Part shown: positions 62,804 through 64,000 of the stretch, piece after piece
Numbering within the stretch: the first letter of the stretch is position 1
Layout: every line of letters starts with the position of its first letter
Source of the DNA: Microcoleus sp. FACHB-1515
GTDB lineage: Bacteria > Cyanobacteriota > Cyanobacteriia > Elainellales > Elainellaceae
Direction: 5' to 3'
Assembly: GCF_014696105.1 (NCBI RefSeq)
Contig: NZ_JACJPO010000015.1
Span: forward strand, 1 to 64,000
DNA length: 64,000 nt
Made by a program: the position numbers and the translations under genes
Notes under the pieces: model-generated
The model's input: only the letters and a program-made list of their open reading frames with translations
Database searches by the model: none
Told to the model about the DNA's origin: nothing

Positions 62804-63574
62804 ATGTCGATCGATGCCCTCGCGCCCGCTGTGTACATTGTTGGAGCAGGTCCCGGCGACCCGGAACTGCTCACCGTCAAGGCGCAGCGGTTGCTGTCTC
62901 AGGCGGACGTGATTTTGTTTGCCGATTCGCTCGTGCCGCGATCGATTCTGCATATCGTGCGATCGGATGCCGAGGTGATTCGCACGGCGAACAAAACGCT
63001 GGAAGAAATTTTGCCGATCATGGTCGATCGCGTCCGAGGTGGAAAATCCGTCATCCGCCTGCATTCGGGCGATCCCTGCTTGTATGGCGCGGTTCACGAG
63101 CAGATGACTATGCTGAGCGAAGCGGAGATTCCGTTTGAGGTGATTCCGGGGATCAGCGCTTTCCAAGCTGCCGCCGCCAAATTGAAAGTTGAACTGACGG
63201 TTCCCGAACTGGTGCAGACCATTATTCTGACGCGAATCAGCGGGCGTACGCAGGTTCCCTCTAGCGAAGAACTGGGTTCGCTGGCTGCCCATCGCGCTAG
63301 CTTGTGTCTCTACCTCAGCGCTCGCCACATTGAAGACGCACAGGCAAAACTGCTGGAACATTACGCTGCGGATACGCCCGTCGCTATTTGCTTCCGAGTC
63401 GGCTGGCCGGATGAAAAAATTTGGGTCGTGCCGCTTTCAGAAATGGCAGAACTGTCGCGACGCGAACAACTGATTCGCACCACGATGTATTTAATTAGTC
63501 CGGCACTTTCGGCAACTGCGGCAAGGTCGCGCCTCTACAATCCCGACCATTCACATTTGTTTCGATCGAATTAA
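62804..63574 (+). CDS. cobM: Precorrin-4 C11-methyltransferase
   Basis: The 256-residue protein starts at ATG 62804 with AGGAGTCAA upstream; the frame's extension to 62693 is not needed. It has the SAM-uroporphyrin/corrin methyltransferase motifs VGAGPGDPELLTVKA (phosphate loop), RLHSGDPCLYGAVHEQ (family motif) and IPGISAFQAAAAKL. It adds a methyl to C11 in vitamin B12 (pseudocobalamin) synthesis. No other cob genes are in view. Confidence 0.94.
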   Translation: MSIDALAPAVYIVGAGPGDPELLTVKAQRLLSQADVILFADSLVPRSILHIVRSDAEVIRTANKTLEEILPIMVDRVRGGKSVIRLHSGDPCLYGAVHEQMTMLSEAEIPFEVIPGISAFQAAAAKLKVELTVPELVQTIILTRISGRTQVPSSEELGSLAAHRASLCLYLSARHIEDAQAKLLEHYAADTPVAICFRVGWPDEKIWVVPLSEMAELSRREQLIRTTMYLISPALSATAARSRLYNPDHSHLFRSN

Positions 63575-63652
63575 AATTGCTTTTTTCAGGCAGTTTTGAC
63601 GCGATCGATCGAATCAAGCTGCATACTGAAATAGCAGCGATCGCCGAATAGA

Positions 63653-64000
63653 ATGATTAAAATTCTTCACCTTTCGGATATTCATTTGGGCAGCGGTTTT
63701 TCGCATGGCCGCATCAATCCTGAAACCGGATGGAATACGCGACTGGAAGATTTTATCGATGCCCTGAGTTTATGTATCGATCGCGCCATTTCCGAAGCGG
63801 TCGATCTAGTTTTGTTCGGCGGCGATGCTTTTCCTGATGCCACGCCTGCGCCCTACATTCAACAAGCCTTTGCCCGTCAGTTTCGCCGCTTGGTGGATGC
63901 TGAAATTCCCACTGTTTTGCTGGTCGGAAATCACGATCAGCATTCGCAAGGGCAAGGCGGCGCAAGCTTGTGTATCTATCGAACCTTGGGCGTTCCGGGC
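63653..64000 (+). CDS. SbcD-like metallophosphoesterase, N-terminal part (runs off the right edge)
   Basis: The first 116 residues carry the calcineurin-like metal-binding motifs: Asp9 and His11 in LSDIHLGS, GGDAF and GNHDQHS. This matches exonuclease SbcCD subunit D or a closely related nuclease, which processes DNA hairpins and double-strand ends. The ATG at 63653 follows a spacer of 78 bp after cobM. The remaining domain and any SbcC gene are outside the window. Confidence 0.85.
   Translation, partial: MIKILHLSDIHLGSGFSHGRINPETGWNTRLEDFIDALSLCIDRAISEAVDLVLFGGDAFPDATPAPYIQQAFARQFRRLVDAEIPTVLLVGNHDQHSQGQGGASLCIYRTLGVPG

Noticed and set aside
1-64000. tRNA, rRNA, insertion sequences, prophage, CRISPR-Cas
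   Set aside because: Looked for tRNA-like cloverleaves in spacers and for transposase, integrase or Cas motifs among the proteins; none found.

Overview
The window is chromosomal DNA of a cyanobacterium. The evidence is the 5' end of psbA at the left edge, an hli (high-light-inducible protein) gene, a ycf35/DUF1257 gene, DUF1830, a group 2 sigma factor, deazaflavin synthesis (cofH), and the very frequent palindrome GCGATCGC (HIP1) in genes and spacers. CHASE2, CHAT, DUF928 and haemagglutinin-type genes together suggest a filamentous or otherwise morphologically complex species. The genus cannot be fixed from the sequence alone. No rRNA, tRNA, CRISPR array, transposase or prophage was seen.

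Layout. 1-2500: psbA 5' end with a clear promoter, a winged-helix/GNAT-like hypothetical, a LuxR-type regulator and a small conserved protein. 2800-7300: an amine/gamma-glutamyl catabolism operon (aldehyde dehydrogenase, PuuA-like ligase, PuuD-like hydrolase, SDR), interrupted after the first gene by a REP-like palindrome. 7300-9420: msrP, rpsU and a stand-alone DUF4347 protein. 9550-14200: a NarL-type two-component pair preceded by a triple repeat motif, translationally coupled to cofH, then small cyanobacterial genes. 14200-26450: a TolC-like protein with proline-rich repeats, NmrA-like and SDR oxidoreductases, a large hybrid kinase with a degenerate receiver, a group 2 sigma factor, glycogen phosphorylase, hli, ycf35.

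27600-39300 is the most interesting block: response regulator, CHASE2 kinase, frameshifted DUF928 gene, a TPR-CHAT (caspase-like) protein, a two-partner-secretion exoprotein (TpsA), a calpain-like C2 protease and the TpsB transporter. The calpain stop lies 3 bp before the TpsB start. This looks like a sensory-secretory unit that uses two peptidase families better known from eukaryotes.

39400-50300: osmolyte-type ABC permease, glycosyltransferase, citrate synthase with terminator, SixA phosphatase, orphan ABC-2 permease, coiled-coil protein, GntR regulator, an Mrr restriction-protein remnant that has lost its nuclease domain, dienelactone hydrolase and an S1-domain protein. 50600-56000: an FkbM methyltransferase and two tandem SPINDLY/OGT-like TPR glycosyltransferases sharing a ~236 bp, ~96 % identical patch. 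56000-64000: TIGR01777 epimerase, HD-domain protein, small conserved genes, a divergent OmpR/CHASE3-kinase pair whose start codons overlap and which sits beside 11-bp-phased direct repeats, lgt, cobM and the 5' end of an SbcD-like nuclease. Gene packing is tight: four convergent pairs overlap at their stops.
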